Source: Pseudomonas akapageensis (GTDB lineage: Bacteria; Pseudomonadota; Gammaproteobacteria; Pseudomonadales; Pseudomonadaceae). From it: a DNA stretch of 64,000 bases. The stretch is from the NCBI RefSeq assembly GCF_011355085.1, contig NZ_VXCP01000025.1:1-64000 (forward strand), given 5' to 3'. This document shows, piece after piece, positions 34,688 through 45,900 of the stretch; within the stretch, counting starts at the first letter, position 1; every line of letters starts with the position of its first letter. A model generated the notes under the pieces. That model was given only the letters and a program-made list of their open reading frames with translations, was not told where the DNA came from and did no database searches. The position numbers and the translations under genes were made by a program.

Positions 34688-34870
34688 GGGTGAATCCTCG
34701 ATATCGCTTGCAGTGGCGCAAGCACTACTGACTAGACACCCTGGCGAACGCCCCGGTTCCGCCATGGATTTTCGCATCCAGAAAATGAATGAAGTACATT
34801 CCAACATTTAATTTGTGGATATCAGGGATCTTTTATAGGGTGGCCACAACAACAAGACAGAAGGTGTTCC

Positions 34871-35707
34871 ATGTCCAAGTCCACTTACTACGCCCCTCAC
34901 GGGGGGCACCCGGCGCAGACCGAGCTGCTGACCGACCGGGCGATGTTCACCGAAGCCTATGCGGTCATCCCCAAGGGCGTGATGCGCGACATCGTGACCA
35001 GCCACCTGCCCTTCTGGGACAAGACCCGTCTGTGGGTGCTGGCCCGTCCCCTGACCGGTTTTGCCGAAACCTTCTCCCAGTACATTGTCGAAGTGAGCCC
35101 GGGGGGTGGCAGCAACGCGCCCGAGCAGGACAAGGAAGCCGAAGGCGTGATCTTCGTCGTCGAAGGCGAAATCGACCTGACCCTGCAAGGCAACGTCCAT
35201 ACCCTCAAGCCGGGCGGCTATGCCTTCATCCCGCCCGCGGCGGACTGGGCCCTGCGCAACAACAGTGGCGAAGCGGTACGCTTCCACTGGCTGCGCAAAC
35301 GCTATCAGGCGGTACCAGGCCTGGCCTACCCCGAAGCTTTCGTGACCAACGAACAAGACATCGAACCCATCCCGATGCCGGGCACCGAGGGGCGTTGGGT
35401 CACCACGCGTTTTGTCGACATGGCCGACATGCGCCATGACATGCACGTCAACATCGTGACCTTCGAACCGGGCGGCGTCATCCCCTTCGCCGAAACCCAT
35501 GTGATGGAACATGGCCTCTACGTGCTGGAAGGCAAGGCGGTCTATCGCCTGAACCAGGACTGGGTCGAGGTGGAAGCCGGTGACTTCATGTGGCTGCGCG
35601 CCTTCTGCCCGCAAGCCTGCTATGCCGGTGGCCCTGGCCGCTTCCGCTACCTGCTGTACAAGGATGTGAACCGCCACATGAACCTGACGCTCAACGCTGC
35701 GCGCTGA
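34871..35707 (+). CDS. (S)-ureidoglycine aminohydrolase (bicupin)
   Basis: A 278-residue bicupin. It converts (S)-ureidoglycine to ureidoglycolate and ammonia in the allantoin branch of purine degradation. The N-terminus YYAPHGGHPAQTELLTDRAM is characteristic. The second cupin carries metal-binding residues in PFAETHVMEHGLYVLEGKAVY. The AAGGTG site 5 bases before the ATG and a strong terminator 19 bases after the stop mark a monocistronic unit. None of the other allantoin genes is in the window. The E. coli orthologue is AllE (YlbA). Confidence 0.92.
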   Translation: MSKSTYYAPHGGHPAQTELLTDRAMFTEAYAVIPKGVMRDIVTSHLPFWDKTRLWVLARPLTGFAETFSQYIVEVSPGGGSNAPEQDKEAEGVIFVVEGEIDLTLQGNVHTLKPGGYAFIPPAADWALRNNSGEAVRFHWLRKRYQAVPGLAYPEAFVTNEQDIEPIPMPGTEGRWVTTRFVDMADMRHDMHVNIVTFEPGGVIPFAETHVMEHGLYVLEGKAVYRLNQDWVEVEAGDFMWLRAFCPQACYAGGPGRFRYLLYKDVNRHMNLTLNAAR

Positions 35708-35725
35708 GTTCAGAGGCTGCACACG

Positions 35726-35758
35726 AATCCCGCCGACTCGACACCGGCGGGATTTTTT
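35726..35758 (+). terminator. Rho-independent terminator of the ureidoglycine aminohydrolase gene
   Basis: AATCCCGCCG pairs with CGGCGGGATT and is followed by TTTTAT. Confidence 0.92.
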
Positions 35759-35801
35759 ATTGGTTACAAGAAATAAGGAATTTGCCTGCAGATAGACCGC
35801 T

Positions 35802-35892
35802 ATCGCTGGCAAGCCAGCTCCCACAGAGTCCCAGGTTGTTCACAAATTTTGAGGCAACCCGAGCTTCCTGTGGGAGCTGGCTTGCCAGCGAT
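35802..35892. repeat. Palindromic repeat (ATCGCTGGCAAGCCAGCTCCCACAG family)
   Basis: Inverted arms around a 41-base spacer, between the ureidoglycine aminohydrolase and LysR-type genes. Same family as 6406-6479. Confidence 0.9.
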
Positions 35893-35922
35893 GGCCGCAA
35901 AGCGGCCCCCGGCCCTGTCCAC

Positions 35923-36801
35923 CTAATACTGACAAGCCAACGACTGCGCCAAAACCCCCGCCAGCTCCTTGACCATCACATCCGCCGAAGGGCGGTGAAT
36001 GATGACCACCTCCATGGCATCGATCGTGGGCAGTCCGTTGTTCTTCGTCAGCACCCGGTGATCGGCAGTGACCGCTCGCTGCGGAAGCAGGCTGACGCCC
36101 ATTCCATCAGCGACCGCCGCCTGGATGCCGCTGAGGCTCGAGCTGGTGAAGCTGATGCGCCAACGCCGGCCCATGCGCTCGATGGCGTTGATCATGTCGT
36201 CCCGGTACAGCCCACGAGGCGGAAAGGTTACCAGCGGAATCGGGTCCAGTTCGAAGGTGGGGTTGCTGGCGCTGTCGATCCATTGCAACTTCTCGGGCCA
36301 GCTCGCCACGGCCTCACGGCTGTTACGGCGCTGCTTGACCAGGATCAGGTCCAGTTCGCCATTGTCGTAGCCACTGCTCAGGTCGCGGCACAGGCCACTG
36401 GTGACTTCCAGCTTGACCTGTGGATGCTTGCGATTGAATGCCGAAAGCAGATGCGTCGTGCGCCCTGCAACGAAATCTTCAGGCACACCCAGGCGCACCG
36501 TCACCGCGACGGTAGCGCCCGACATGGCTTCAAACATTTCATCATTGAATGCCAGCATGTGCCGGGCATAGCCCAGCAGCGTCTGCCCCGCATCGGTGGG
36601 CAGGACATCGCGATTGCCCCGTTCCAGAAGCCTGTGCCCGACCATCTCTTCCAGTCGCCGCACCTTTTGGCTGACCGTGGACTGGGTGGAATGCAACCGC
36701 GCGGCAGCGGTAGTAAAACTGCCGCAATCAGCGACCATGACCAGCGCCCTGAGCGAGTCCAGATCGAAAAGCGGCCTATTCAATTTGTCACTGCCAGCCA
36801 T
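35923..36801 (-). CDS. LysR-family transcriptional regulator
   Basis: A 292-residue LysR-type protein with N-terminal HTH (SFTTAAARLHSTQSTVSQKVRRL) and a periplasmic-binding-protein-like effector domain. I do not recognise its regulon. The start is uncertain: ATG 36801 gives the standard spacing to the HTH but has no clear ribosome-binding site; ATG 36843 would add 14 residues. The nearest genes are the ureidoglycine aminohydrolase and the giant peroxidase, both in separate units, so its target may be elsewhere. Confidence 0.85.
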   Translation of the reverse strand: MAGSDKLNRPLFDLDSLRALVMVADCGSFTTAAARLHSTQSTVSQKVRRLEEMVGHRLLERGNRDVLPTDAGQTLLGYARHMLAFNDEMFEAMSGATVAVTVRLGVPEDFVAGRTTHLLSAFNRKHPQVKLEVTSGLCRDLSSGYDNGELDLILVKQRRNSREAVASWPEKLQWIDSASNPTFELDPIPLVTFPPRGLYRDDMINAIERMGRRWRISFTSSSLSGIQAAVADGMGVSLLPQRAVTADHRVLTKNNGLPTIDAMEVVIIHRPSADVMVKELAGVLAQSLACQY

Positions 36802-36904
36802 GACGATATTCAACTTATTAATAAATTGACCGATTTCTAACATGGCCAGATGTAGCGCGCAATCCGCCGCTCCAGCAACCAAAAGCCCGCCGGTCCAGGT
36901 TACA

Positions 36905-36934
36905 CAAAAAAAAAGGAGGGCATCATTGCCCTCC
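36905..36934 (-). terminator. Rho-independent terminator of the giant peroxidase gene
   Basis: On the minus strand GGAGGGCAATGATGCCCTCC is followed by nine T residues, 43 bases past the stop codon. Confidence 0.95.
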
Positions 36935-36977
36935 CCCTCCGTTGTCCACGCTCCCTGCGACAGTATTATTCAGATCC

Positions 36978-39900
36978 TCAAGTAGCGAAAATGAAGTCTG
37001 CGGCAGTGACGGTTGTTGCGTCGGCCACACCTACCAGGCGGATGGAATCAGTAATCCCTGGGGCGCTGATCAAGGTATCCGCACCGACATCGGTGATGAT
37101 GACGTTGCTGGCAAAGTTCGCAGCTGTGAGGCCGAACGCGGAAATATCGATCCGGTCCTGGCCTCCCGCCGGGTCGGCATCGAAGCCGATGATCTGATCG
37201 GTCCCGAAGCCCGCTGCGAACATGAAGATATCATTGCCACTGCTGGCAACCATCGTGTCGTTGCCGGCACCGCCAGTGACCGTATCGTTGCCAATACCGC
37301 CATCGATAAAGTCATTGCCGATACCCCCCAACAATGTGTCGTTACCGTCACCACCGAGCAGCGTGTCGTTGCCTGATCCACCATCCAGGACATCCGCCCC
37401 ATCACCCCCGTCGAGGCTGTCATCGCCACTGCCGCCGTTCAGGTTATCCGTGCCAAGGCCACCCAACAGTTGGTCGTTACCGATGTCGCCAAGCAGCGTG
37501 TCGTTACCGCCGTTGCCGATGAGGATGTCGTTGCCGCCACCACCATTGAGGGAGTCATTACCCGCCCCGGCGGTGATGACGTTGTTCGACCCGTTGCCGA
37601 TGCCGACGAAGTTGCCGACTCCGGTGTAGGTCAGATTCTCGACATTGGTGCCCAGCGTGTAGCTGGCCAGTGACGTCTGCACGGTATCCGTACCGCCCCC
37701 CGTCACCTCGACCACCTGGTCCCCGGTTGCATCGACGACGTAGGTATCGTTGCCGGCGCCCCCCACCAACCGGTCAGCACCCGCACCGCCATCGAGGAAG
37801 TCGTTACCGACACTGCCGGTGATGGTGTTGGCCAGCGCATTACCGGTACCGGTGAAGTTACCGGCACCGGTATAGGTCAGGTTCTCGACGTTGGCACCGA
37901 GCAGGTAGTTCGCCAGACTGGTTTGCACCAGATCGGTACCACCATTGAGCGCCTCGGTGACGGAATCACCGACGTTGTCGACCACGAAGGTGTCGTCGCC
38001 AGCACCGCCATTCATGGCATCCGCGCCGAGCCCGCCGTTGAGGGTGTCATTGCCGTCCTCGCCATTGAGGACGTCGTTGTCGTCCCCGCCGTTGAGAATG
38101 TCGTTGCCAGTGCCGCCAAACAACTGGTCATTACCGGCCAGGCCATTGAGCGTATCGTTCCCGCCCAAACCAGACAACACATCATTGAGCGCGGTGCCGG
38201 TGAGGGTGTTCGCCAAAGCGTTGCCCGTCAGCACCACGCCAGTCGCAGCAACCGCCGCCGTCGCCGCAGAAGTCACCGACTCCTGCGTGCCGAAGCCATC
38301 GGTGTAGCGCACGATCACCCGCAGTTGCAGATTGCCCTGCGCCGCACCAGGGGTGAAGGTCGCGGCGGTCGCGCCGTTGATGTTGGTGAAGGAAGCACCG
38401 GTACCTTGCTGCCATTGGAAGCTGAATGTGCCCAGCCCGTCCGCATCGGCAATCCCGGCAGTCAGCGCGGTCAGTACCTGCCCTTGATCCGGTGTCGTAT
38501 CGCTGATCAGCACCGCTCCTGTCGGTGCATCGTTGACGTTGGCCACCGGCCCCAGGACATTGGACGAAGCGCTTTCGGCCTTACCGAAGTCATCCACATA
38601 ACTCACCACCACGCGCACTTGCTGGCCGACCTGAGCCTGGCCAAGCGCGAGCGTACTACTGGTGGCTCCGGCGATGTTGACGAAGCCAGACCCATTGTTC
38701 GCCTGCCATTGGTAGGTGAACTGCGGATTGCTCAGGCCATCAATGTCGATGATGCTCGCCGGGTTAGCGGTCAACAGCTGGTTCTGCGCCGCAAGCCCGG
38801 TAACGGTCGGCCCTGCGGTCGGTGCATCGTTGACGTTGACCACCGGGTCGAGGATGTCGGACGCAACGCTTTCGGCCACGCCGAAGTCATCCACGTAGCT
38901 GACCACCACCCGCACGTACTGGCCAACCTGTGCCTGGCCAAGCGTGAGCGTATTGCTGGTGGCGCCAGCGAGGTCGACCCAGCCAAGTCCGGGGTTCGTC
39001 TGCCACTGGAAGGTGAACTGCGGATTGCTCAGGCCATCAATGTCGATGATGCTCGAAGGGTCAGCGATCAACACCTGGTTCTGCACCGAAATCCCGGTTA
39101 CGGTCGGCCCTGCGGACGCTGCGCTATTGCCCGACGAGTCGACGATCTCCAGCGTGCCCTTTTCATCCTGATACACCGCCCGGACGCGGATGTTCAGCCC
39201 CGCCACATCGTCCGCCACCCGGTAGGTGGTGCCGGTCGCCCGCGATACCTCGCCGGCGGCGACAAAGGTGATGTCTTCAAAGACGCCCGTACCAGGAATG
39301 TTTTCAACCTGCCAGTAGTAGGACACCGGACCGGTAACCGCGCCGGTCGTATTGCCTGCACCCTGGTTGTCCGCGTCGTGTACCGCCCGATCGCTGACCC
39401 GCAGCAGCTGGCCGGCGACAGGCGTATCGTCACGCACACCGGTGGCTGCATCGAGGATCGCCAGATGACCCGATGGGCCATTGTTTTGAGCGGTGCCAAC
39501 GCCGGATGCCTGGGCACGGTCAGCGAACTGCAGACGTTCGATGCCAGTCAGTCGATCGACGCCATCACGCCCTACCACCGAATCGGTGACGATGACAGTG
39601 TTGCCATCGACAACGACGCTGTAGTCGTCCGCATTGCCGGAGAACACCGCGGTGTCGAACTTGTCCTCGCCGGTCAGGATCTCCCGTACGATGACCAGTT
39701 GGCCTGGGTTGTAGGTACCGTTCAGCATAAACGGCACCATCGGCTCCATACTGTCGAACGAAGCGATTTCCGGGCCAGTGCCATCAGCGTTCGCCCGTAC
39801 GCTGATACGTACGTTCAGCCACTTGTCACCATCAAGGATGTCGTCACCACCGCGACCTTCGATCAGATCGCTGCCGCTACCACCGAGGATGATGTTGCCA

Positions 39901-42900
39901 CCGTCGTAGAACGTCGCGCCGGCTGCCAGCAGATCAGACAGACCATTGATCAGGCTGATGTTGGTCAGCACGCTGCCGGTTGCACCTGCGGTGGGTAGCG
40001 AGGTGGCGTCCTCGTTGTCACCGCGCAGGAAGTCACCGTGCTTCGAACCCGACAGACCTTCCATGATGTCGAAACGCACCAGCGCCGAAGCACCGGAACC
40101 TGGCATCGGCGGTACATCGAAGAAGCGGTCGCTGTAATCGATGGTCACGCCCTGGGCAAGATCCTTGAAGGTCGCCCAGTCGTAGCCGGAGCCGCCAATA
40201 TAGCGGTCACCGAAGCCGAGACTGCCGACCATGATGTCGTCGCCGCCTTCGCCGTTGAACTTGTCGTTCTCGTTGCCGCCGATGAAGACATCGTTACCGA
40301 TCACCGGGTCGTTGCCGAGCGGATCGAAGTTGTCGCCGGGCGCACCGTCCGAAGTGCCCTTCTCGATCCAGTCGTCGCCTTCGTTACCCATGTCCTGTTC
40401 GTTGGCTTTGCTGCCCAGGATGAAGTCGTTGCCCTGGCCACCAATGGCCTCGGAGGCGTCCTCACCGGTAATGATGAAGTCATTGCCGAACCCGCCGATG
40501 ATCAGGTTGATGCCGTTGCCACCGTGCAGCACGTCATTGCCGTCGCCCCCCTGGATGTTATCGTCACCGCCCATGTCGGTGATGATGTCGTCGCCGGCAC
40601 CCCCGCGCAGCTGGTCGTTGCCGTTACCCCCTTCGATACGATCGTTGCCGCCATCCCCCCAGACCGTGTCATCGCCACCACCCGAGATGAGGATGTCAGC
40701 GTTGTTGGTGCCCCCCAGCACGATGTGCTCTTCACCCGAGTAGCGCACGTAGTTGCTGTCCGGCCCCGCAGTCAGCGGGTTGTCGCGGAACACCACCTGC
40801 TCATTGTTTTCGCCAAGCGGATCGGCATTGCCCAGGCCATCGTTGTACTGCTTGGTCTGGTCCCTTTCCAGGTAGAACGCCGGGTCCGAGAACACCAGGC
40901 CCGGCAAGTGCGTGGCCGAGGTGTTGGCCATGATCAGCTTGGCGAACGAGTTGCTTTCAAGTTCAGCATTCATCGACAGGCCAGAGGTACGCTCCAGGTA
41001 ATAGAAGCGGTCGCCGTCCTGCAGTTTTTCCAGCTGGTTCTCGAACACGAAGTTGAAGGTCGAGCCGAGCATGCCGCCGAACGGGGTTTTCTCTTCGGCC
41101 AGGCCACCGATCCAGAGGTCGATGGCATCGACGCCCGTGATCGTCACACCCTTCAGATCGTCGGCAGTACCAAACAGCCCATCCTTGCCGGCTCGCGTTA
41201 CGTTGGCCCAGGCACCGGTGCCGTTGAGGAAGTCCAGCCGATCGGCTGGCTCATTGACACCACCATCGCCAAACACCAGCATCATCGCCGCGGCGCGTTT
41301 GGCTTCCAGCGTGGTCGCCGCCGTGATCGTGCCATGCGTGCCATAGGCCGCGATGAAGTTGATCAACGACTCCGGATGTTTGAGGTGCTGCACCAGGTCG
41401 ACCCAGCTGTTGTACGGCTTGAGTTGGGTATCACCGGTCTGGCTGTAGATGTCGCGGCGGATCGCATTGAGCGAGGGAATCCCCACATCGCGGCCACGGG
41501 CGATGTTGATCGCAGGCAGGTCGAGCGGCAGGCCGAGCAGGTTATTGCGCAGCGCCTCGGTGACGAACTCATCGATTTCGTTACCGGCTTGCCGCGTCAC
41601 CCCACGCACGATCGCACTGGTCGCATCCTCTGGCGTCACACCACTGGCGGCGTACGCCAACGGGTTGAGGAACGCCGCGATCAAGCCGAGCTGCTGATCG
41701 GGATCAGCGCTGTTCGGATCGCCAACCACGTTGAAATTGACGTCGAAGCGATCGACAGTCTCGGTCAGCATCGAGTGGCCAAACCGGTACACGGTGTGGG
41801 CGAACTCGGCGACGATCGAGGCATCGAGGTCGACGTCATAGACCTGGGTCGGTGCGAAGAACAGGTCGACCCTGGGCTGGATGGTTCGCGCAAACTCCTC
41901 GAACACCAGGTGCTGGTACTGCATCTCGGTGCCGAACTTGGCCGCCTGGAACAGGCGCTCGCCATTCCACACCAGCGCATCGATCTCGGCCTGGTTGGCT
42001 GGCAACGCGTTTACCTTCGTCAACAGCCACTCGTTGAGGAAGGCCACGTCGCCCGAATCGAGCACGGTGTCCTTGGTCTGCGCGACCAGCCGGTTGTGCT
42101 CGGAGTGGAAGATCGCATGCACCGCAGTCAGGCCGATGTTCTCGTTGACCCGGCCGTCGCCGGCGATGTAATGCGCATCCAGCAACTCGTTGTCGTAGGT
42201 CAGGTTGGCCCCGGTCTGTGGATTGAACGGCTGTGCGTTGCCCGTATCGCTATCCCCGTCAGGAACGAGCACGCCACCGCTGAACACCGGCGCTGCATTG
42301 TTGTTGATGTCGACGAGGAACTGGTGACCGGTGCGCACCGCATTGGTCAGGTCAATGGGGGCATGCGGATTGCCTTCGACCTGGAAGTCATCACTCGTAC
42401 CCGCCAGACCGTCAGCGCCCTTCATCACGACCATCGGGAAGCCGTGGGGCCCCTTGATGAAGTTGCCATAAGCGTCGGTCGCCAACAGTGGCGCGTTATC
42501 GACGTCGGCATCGGTCAGATGGATACCCAGGATGTCGTTGGCTTGCGCCTTGACCACCTTCCAGGTCGCCATGCCGCCGATCTCGGTGTCGTCCGAGGTA
42601 CCGTAGTGACCATCCGCTCCCAGATCACGGTTGGTGATCAGCTTGCCGGTCGCGATCGGGCCGTCGGGCGTCAGCACATAACCGCGCAGGAACACCTGGT
42701 GCGAGGGGTGCGAGCTGTAGGTCTGGTTCTGGTCCACGAATGGCGTGGTGGTGTTGGTCTGCTCATGGATGTCGTCGGCCGTGCCGAGCACACCATCGGC
42801 TCCTGGCAGGTTGGTCGCGCGGGTCAGTACCATGAAGTTGGTGTGCCCGCCTGGTACATACAGCGGATCATCCGGTTGCAGCGGGATGTAGATGGTGCCG

Positions 42901-45900
42901 GAACCGCCTTTGGTCACAAGGTCCAGGCCATGGTCGAAGAACTGCCCGAAGAAGGTCATCCAGGCGTTGAACGGTGCGGACAAGCCCGCGTCCGGCGCGG
43001 TGTTTTCGAACAGGTAGACATCGTGGTCATCGGCGGTACCGAACTGACCGTCCAGACCGGGGCTGGCGACTATCCGTACGCCGTCCTTGAGCACGTCGTC
43101 GTTACCCGACCCCACCACACCGTAGTCGAGATGACCGTTCGCACCTGGATCGTACGCCGTGGCATAGGCCGCCGGGTTTTTCGCCGTCTGGTCGACGATC
43201 AGGTTGCTGATGGTACGTGGCTGCGAGTCAAACACGTTGCCGGCATTCTGCGCATACGACGTTGGCTGGCCCGCCGGCGAGCCGGGGAAGAAGAAACCGG
43301 CAGGCGCCCCTTGCGCCGGGTTGAACACCGGATCGGTCAAGCGCGGGAATACGTTATCAGCGGCACCGAACTCGGTGTGGTTGTGGCCGTTGAGGTTCAT
43401 CAGGTTGTTGTTCGACCCGTCGACCGCACGCAGGCCCAACGGCGCGCGGATATTCGGGATCAGCGAGAGGATGTCCTGACCGGCCGCTTCAGCCTCGGCA
43501 ATCTTGATCTGATCAAGAATGAAGTTGAGGTCGGAACGAACCATGTGCAGGCCCGCGCCACCCTCGGTGGCATCGACTACAGGCGTCGGCGCCGTTGGCG
43601 TGACCGGTGCACCGGCGACCACAGCAGCCGTCGGCGTGGAGAACAGGATCTCCGTGGTACCGTGACCGTCCTGATAGATCGCCTTGACCCGCAACGACAA
43701 CCCGGCGAGGTCAGGAGAGACCTTGAACGCAGTGCCGTCGGCGCTCTGGAACGCCAGGTCGCCAGCCGGCAACAGGATGATATCCTCGAATACGCCGCTG
43801 CCTGGAGTTGCCTCGAACTGCCAGATGTAGGACACCGAGGCGTTGTTGATAAAGCCCTGCAGATTACCCGCCGCGATGTTGTTGGCATCGCGCACCCCGG
43901 CCACGCTGACACTCAGCGTATCGCCCACCGTTATCGCTCCGCCGTTTGTATCTGTGACAGTCGGGCTGCCAAGCGGTTGAGCATTCAGCCCCGTCACCAG
44001 CACTTGCTGGGTATCGGCGAACTGCAGGCGTTCGATATGCAGCAGGGTATCGGTGCCGTCGCGGCCCGCTACGGTATCTGCCACCGTCCAGACATCGTCC
44101 GCCACATCGAGCGTGCCGCGGGTGTCACGGGTAACCACATACTCGGACTGAAGCCCGGAGAAAATGGCGGTGTCGAAGGCCGCCCCGCCCGTCGAGGTGC
44201 CGGGCAGGATTTCCCGCACGGCCTTGAGTTGACCGGGGTTATAGGTACGGTCCAGCATGAACGGGATCATGTCGACCATGCTGTCGAAGCTGGCGATCTC
44301 GGGACCGGTATGGTTGACATCACCCGGGGCATAAACGGCAATTCTGACGTTGAGCCATTTGTCGCCATCGATCAGGTCATCGCCACCGCGACCTTCGATC
44401 AGGTCACTGCCATTGCCACCGAGGATGATATTGCCAGTGGCAAAGCCGGTAGTCGGCAAACCGGCATCGGCCAGAAACTGCTTCAGACCGTGGATCAAAT
44501 CCACATTGGTCAGCGCACTGCCCGTGGCACCACCATGGTTGACGATAGTGACCGCATCAACATCATCGCCTTTGAGCACATCGCTGTATTTCGAACCGGA
44601 CAAGCCTTCGACCTCGGCAAAACGGTCGAGGATCGATGCCGGCGAGGCGCCGACCGGATTGAACACCCCGGCATTCTGGTTTGGCGCGTTGCCGTGTGGC
44701 TGCGCCAGCGCGGCCAGGCTCAGGTCAACGGTTACGCCGACCTTGTCATTTTTGTAGGTCACCCAGTCGAATCCGGACATGCCGTCCATCTTGTCCTGGG
44801 CATCGCTGCCGACAAAGATGTCATCGCCACCCTCGCCGATCATTTCGTCGAAGCCACCACCACCGACAAAGATGTCATTGCCGACCACATCGTCATTGAG
44901 CAACGGCGAGAAGTTATCGCCAGGCGCACCGTCCTGGGTGCCCTTCTCGATCCAGTCATCACCTTCGTTGCCGGTAGGTGGCAGGTTGGTCTTGGCACCG
45001 AGGATGAAGTCGTCACCCTGACCACCGAAGGTGGTGGAGATGTCTTCGGTGGTGACGATGAAGTCCTGGCCATCGCCACCCAGGATCAGGTTGCCTGCAA
45101 CCCCCATGCTACCGGCCACGATCACATCGTTACCGGCATTACCTTCCAGACGGTTGTCGCCGAACGAGTCGGTGATGATGTCATCGCCCGCGCCGCCAAG
45201 TACCGCATCGTTGCCGGCACCGCCTTCGAGGATGTCGTTGCCGCCGTCGCCGTAAATGGTGTCATCACCGTCACCGGAGATGATGATGTCATTGCCGGCG
45301 GTGCCGCCCAGGACGACATGGTCTTCACCGGTGTACTGCAGATAGTTACTGTCCCCACCAGGGGTGTTGGGGTTGTCACGGATCACCAGCGGCACGATTT
45401 CCACGCCGTTGATCATGATGCCACCAGTCGGATCGGCTTTGCCGTCCACGCCGAGGTTAGTGAACTGATTGTCCTGATTCACTTCGAGGGTGAAAGTCGG
45501 CGTCAGGAACACGGTGTTCGACAGGTGGGTGACATCGGTGTTGAGCATGATCAGCTTGGCAAAGGAGTTGTTCTCCAACTCGGTGCCGAAGTTCAGGCCC
45601 GCAGTACGCGACAGATAGTAGAAGCGGTCGCCGTTCTGCAACGCCTCCAGCTGGGTTTCAAACACGAAGTTGAATGTCGAGCCGAGCATGCCGCCGAACG
45701 GCATCTTCTGCTCGGCGAGGCCACCGACCCAGAAATCGATGTCATCGACGCCGGTGGTGGTGACACCGTTGACCATGGCGTAGATGCCCGAACTGTTAAG
45801 AAAGTCCAGGCGATCCGCTTCCGTCGCGACAAAGGTACGCTCATCGACAGTGCCTGCGTTGATCACCGCGGCGCCACCGAACACCAGGGCAGCGGCGACC

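Noticed and set aside
37240..38210. CRISPR-like short regular repeats
   Set aside because: These are codons for RTX calcium nonapeptides within one protein; unit spacing is 27 bases without unique spacers.
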